Source: Thermacetogenium phaeum DSM 12270
GTDB lineage: Bacteria; Bacillota; DSM-12270; Thermacetogeniales; Thermacetogeniaceae
Reading direction: 5' to 3'
NCBI RefSeq assembly: GCF_000305935.1
Contig: NC_018870.1
Span: 1,351,001 to 1,415,000 of the forward strand
Length of the DNA: 64,000 nucleotides
Shown one piece after another: positions 61,030-64,000 of this stretch. Within the stretch, counting starts at the first letter, position 1, and each line of letters starts with the position of its first letter. The translations under genes were made by a program, and so were the position numbers. The notes beneath the pieces were generated by a model that was not told the origin of the DNA, searched no databases, and was given only the letters and a program-made list of their open reading frames with translations.

Positions 61030-62409
61030 TTAGATTCGAGACTGGGAAGAAGATTCCTTTTTCGCAGATACAGTTTTTAGAGTCCCGAAGAGAGTCCATG
61101 TTTGGGCACAGGAGATGACAATCTCTACTATCTGGCCAGTTAAATCTTCATTTTCTTCCCCTTCAAAGACCACTATTTTATTGGTCCTCGTTCTGCCGCT
61201 CCAGCGCTCCGGATTGTTTTTACTTCTTCCCTCTACCAGCACTTCGACGACGTGGTCTTCCAGGAGTTTGTTTTTTTCAAGGGTGATCCTGTTCTGCACA
61301 TCAACGAGCCGGTTAAGACGGTCTTTCTTAATCTCAGAAGGTACCTGATTCTCCATCTCCGCTGCCGGTGTTCCCCGGCGGGGCGAATACATAAAAGTAT
61401 AGGCAGCATCAAAACGCACAGTTTGCACCAGATCAAGCGTATCTAAAAAATCATCTTCCGTTTCTCCCGGAAAACCCACAATGATATCTGTTGTGATGCT
61501 CGCTCCAGGAATTTTGTTTTTAATTTTATCTGTCAACTGGATGTATTTTTCTCTTGTATAGCCTCTGTTCATCAATTGCAGAATTCTATTGCTCCCCGCC
61601 TGGAGAGGAAGGTGAAAATGCTCGCATACCTTTCGGGTAGCGGCAATTGTCTCAATCAGCTCATCGTCGAAGTCCCTGGGGTGGGAGGTCATGTAGCGGA
61701 TCCTGGCCAGTCCCGGTATTTTATCGAGGTGAGCCAATAGTTTTGCGAAATTAATTGCACCCGGCAGATCCTTTCCGTATGAATTTACATTTTGGCCGAG
61801 AAGCATTACTTCTTTGTACCCTTTTGCTGCCAGTTCCTGTACCTCCTGATAAATCTCCTCCAGAGGACGGCTCTTCTCCCTTCCCCGGGTATAAGGGACA
61901 ATACAGTAGGAACAAAAGTTGTTGCATCCGTACATGATGGTTACATATGCCTTAACAGTGCTTGTATGATGTGCCGGTAGCAGACCGGGAAGATCTTCAT
62001 CTTCTCCGTCTAGAGCAATAACTCTGGATCTTTTCACCATCACCCTATTCAAAAATTCAGGAAGCCGATGATAATTGCGGGTTCCAAAAATGATATCGAC
62101 GTGCGGCGCCTTCTTCTCCAGGTACTCCCTTACCTCAGGATTTTGGGGAGCACAACCGCCGACGGCAATAATCAGTTCTGGATTTCTTTCCTTTAGATTC
62201 TTCAGGTTTCCCAGAAAACCGATTGCCCTTTGCTCGGCATGTCTCCTTACCGAACAGGTGTTGAGAATAAAAATGTCCGCTTCTTCCTGTCGTTCGGTCC
62301 ATTGATAGCCGTTCTTCTCGAGAATGGCCCGCATGATTTCTGAGTCATGTGAATTCATCTGGCAGCCCCATGTGGCTATGAAAAAAAGCTTCGCATCTTT
62401 TTGCTGCAA
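61030..62409 (-). CDS. miaB: tRNA-2-methylthio-N6-dimethylallyladenosine synthase
   Basis: 459-residue radical SAM methylthiotransferase that converts i6A37 to ms2i6A37. The N-terminal UPF0004 domain has TWGCQMNSHDSE and NTCSVRRHAEQRA, whose cysteines bind the auxiliary [4Fe-4S] cluster. The radical SAM motif is CNNFCSYC near 160-167, and the C-terminal TRAM domain starts around 385. TTG 62409, eight bases after AAGGAG, is the preferred start; the frame opens at 62484. miaA, which makes the substrate, is 8 kb downstream. Confidence 0.94.
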   Translation of the reverse strand: MQQKDAKLFFIATWGCQMNSHDSEIMRAILEKNGYQWTERQEEADIFILNTCSVRRHAEQRAIGFLGNLKNLKERNPELIIAVGGCAPQNPEVREYLEKKAPHVDIIFGTRNYHRLPEFLNRVMVKRSRVIALDGEDEDLPGLLPAHHTSTVKAYVTIMYGCNNFCSYCIVPYTRGREKSRPLEEIYQEVQELAAKGYKEVMLLGQNVNSYGKDLPGAINFAKLLAHLDKIPGLARIRYMTSHPRDFDDELIETIAATRKVCEHFHLPLQAGSNRILQLMNRGYTREKYIQLTDKIKNKIPGASITTDIIVGFPGETEDDFLDTLDLVQTVRFDAAYTFMYSPRRGTPAAEMENQVPSEIKKDRLNRLVDVQNRITLEKNKLLEDHVVEVLVEGRSKNNPERWSGRTRTNKIVVFEGEENEDLTGQIVEIVISCAQTWTLFGTLKTVSAKKESSSQSRI

Positions 62410-62480
62410 GGGTTTCACTCCTTTCCGTTTATTATACCAAAAAATAGCCGTCGCAATTTGCCTTACATTTGCAACACCAT

Positions 62481-63092
62481 TCACTGTTTGAGAAGACAGG
62501 TGATTTCTGGAAGAAGCAGGGCGGACCAGGTTTCCAACAGAGGTCTGTAGAAATCCAGCCGTTCTGCAGGAATCAGTCCCCCGGACAGCTTATTCTTTTC
62601 TCTAACAGTGATTAGCTGGGATGAACAGGATACAAAAAAGACGATCCCGATGTGATATCGTCCCACATCAGTATTTTCATCATTCAACAGGCCCAGATAG
62701 CGATAAGAGTAATGACCTTTGAAGAAGATCTCTTCTCGCAGTTCTCTCTTAAAGTTGAAATTGATGAGTTCTCGAAAGTCATTTAGAGGAGCAGGATTAA
62801 TATGTCCACCTAAACCGAATGAGTATTTGTTAAGAAGCCTTTTTTCCTTTGTTTCCTTTATTCTTTGGTAGATAAAGATGCGATCGCGGTGTCGCACGAC
62901 GATATAATTAATGAGCTGTTTATATCTTCTGTCGTACTCTGCCTGATCTCTACCGGTGAAGAAGCTTTCGTTTAGGATGTGTTTCAAGAAAGCGGCATTT
63001 TCATCTCTCAAAAATCCTTGAAAAAATCGTTTTTTTCCCAATGCTGTCCTGGGAATGACCAATATCTTTTCCTGCAATTTTATCCACTCCAA
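62481..63092 (-). CDS. Nudix-like hydrolase/phosphoesterase
   Basis: 203-residue protein with a Nudix-type box: GGHINPAP... then FKRELREEIFF near 99-123 (Gly-x5-Glu...REhxEE). The N-terminal third holds VVRHRDRIFIYQRIKETKEKRL. In several Firmicutes a protein of this type is annotated as a phosphoesterase or NUDIX domain protein of unknown substrate. It overlaps the longest possible miaB frame by 4 bp and lies directly downstream of the rRNA operon. Confidence 0.65.
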   Translation of the reverse strand: MEWIKLQEKILVIPRTALGKKRFFQGFLRDENAAFLKHILNESFFTGRDQAEYDRRYKQLINYIVVRHRDRIFIYQRIKETKEKRLLNKYSFGLGGHINPAPLNDFRELINFNFKRELREEIFFKGHYSYRYLGLLNDENTDVGRYHIGIVFFVSCSSQLITVREKNKLSGGLIPAERLDFYRPLLETWSALLLPEITCLLKQ

Positions 63093-63289
63093 GTTTTTTT
63101 AAAAGGCTTTCGCTTAAGGGTGAGTAATTCCTGCTATACGATGTGATCCTATAGCCGGTTTCCTGGGCGTTCCTGCGTGCTGTTCGCTCCGCCACTCCTG
63201 ACCGTTCCGGCCCCTGAGGTGATAATAGTGGGGCGGCTTACAAGAAGGTTTCTTTCAACCTATCAGCAGTAATGCCGTCAGACGCGAAG

Positions 63290-63314
63290 AGGGAGCACCA
63301 TTATGGTGCTCCCT
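63290..63314 (-). terminator. Perfect hairpin after the 5S rRNA gene
   Basis: AGGGAGCACCAT (63290-63301) pairs with ATGGTGCTCCCT (63303-63314) about a single central base. It lies about 10 bp beyond the 3' end of the 5S gene. On the - strand it lacks a U-run (followed by CTTCGCG), so it is either an rRNA terminator of unusual form or a processing signal. Confidence 0.6.
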
Positions 63315-63324
63315 CAAAATAACT

Positions 63325-63497
63325 TCCTGGCAGCGACCTACTCTCCCGGGAAAACCCAGTACCATCGGCGCTGGAGGGCTTAACTGCCGTGTTCGGAATG
63401 GGTTTCCGTAAACACAGCCCCTCCGACCCAAATTGGTTCAAAGGGGTGTGGCTTACGGAAACATACGGGTGTTTCCCCTCCGCTATTGCCACCAGGA
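63325..63497 (-). rRNA. rrf: 5S ribosomal RNA with a ~61-nt expansion segment
   Basis: The complement starts CCTGGTGGCAATAGCGGAGG and ends GGTCGCTGCCAGG, the paired 5' and 3' ends (helix I) of 5S rRNA. The inner conserved parts GGGGAAACACCCGTA, CCGAACACGGCAG and CGCCGATGGTACTGG are present. Total length is about 172 nt instead of about 117. The extra 61 nt (63403-63463) lies in the loop C region between CCCGTA and CCCATTCCGAACAC. It folds on itself: TTTCCGTAA (63403-63411) with TTACGGAAA (63453-63461), CACA with TGTG, and CCCCT with AGGGG. The conserved core is otherwise intact. Confidence 0.9.
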
Positions 63498-63579
63498 TTC
63501 TCCTTGCAACCGCTTTCTCGAAATACTTCCCTCGCCTTTCAAAAGCCTTTTACCAGGCAGAGGCGGCTGGCGGCGCCCT

Positions 63580-64000
<421 letters not shown>

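Overview
The window looks like a chromosomal segment from an anaerobic, probably thermophilic or syntrophic/acetogenic clostridium (Bacillota; Thermoanaerobacterales/Peptococcales-type). The reasons are the gene content and order (infC-rpmI-rplT, T-box-controlled pheST, zapA-polX-mutS2, a FabK-type fatty acid cluster, miaB-ricA-mutS-mutL-miaA-hfq and spoVK), the sporulation gene spoVK, strong GGAGG-type ribosome binding sites, frequent TTG/GTG starts, and remains of a CO dehydrogenase locus. The species cannot be named from sequence reading alone.

Layout. 0-16 kb (+ strand) is translation and housekeeping: a half-size TauE-like permease, infC (AUU start)-rpmI-rplT, a TrmH-type rRNA methylase, a pheST operon with promoter, T-box and terminator, zapA, a PolX whose polymerase site looks inactivated, a NIF3-like protein, paired fluoride channels with a DUF190 protein, a U32 protein and mutS2. 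16-25 kb holds small accessory genes: SRAP, macrodomain, sirtuin, DUF89, an arginase-fold protein, two divergent YjbQ proteins, a BON protein, an L,D-transpeptidase with a double frameshift, an unrecognised HTH-like protein and a secreted stalk-domain protein.

25-37 kb is the accessory and decaying region: a SPASM fragment, a 5'-truncated cooS, a cooF'-'oxidoreductase fusion scar, two intact Tat-exported flavoprotein reductases, an apparently orphan cobalamin riboswitch, an IS110 element with a structured non-coding flank that is a candidate bridge RNA, a polysaccharide deacetylase with an internal deletion, and an IS256 fragment.

37-48 kb: lexA with its SOS box, then on the - strand the fatty acid synthesis operon fabH-fabK-fabD-fabG-fabF-fabZ-accD-accA (no acpP), a PLP-dependent ynbB-like gene broken by an in-frame TAG, and spoVK. 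48-62.5 kb (- strand): an SsuABC-like ABC importer, an IS256 copy that has rewritten the end of hfq (8-bp target duplication visible), then hfq, miaA, mutL, a histone-deacetylase-like enzyme, a hydantoinase-like protein, mutS, ricA, miaB and a Nudix-like gene.

The right edge (63.3-64.0 kb, - strand) is the end of an rRNA operon and is the most unusual part. The 5S rRNA gene carries an insertion of about 61 nt that folds into a helix in the loop C region. The 3' part of the 23S rRNA gene carries an expansion of about 120 nt at helix 98, the same place where chloroplast 23S is split from 4.5S rRNA. No tRNA genes, CRISPR arrays or prophage were seen.
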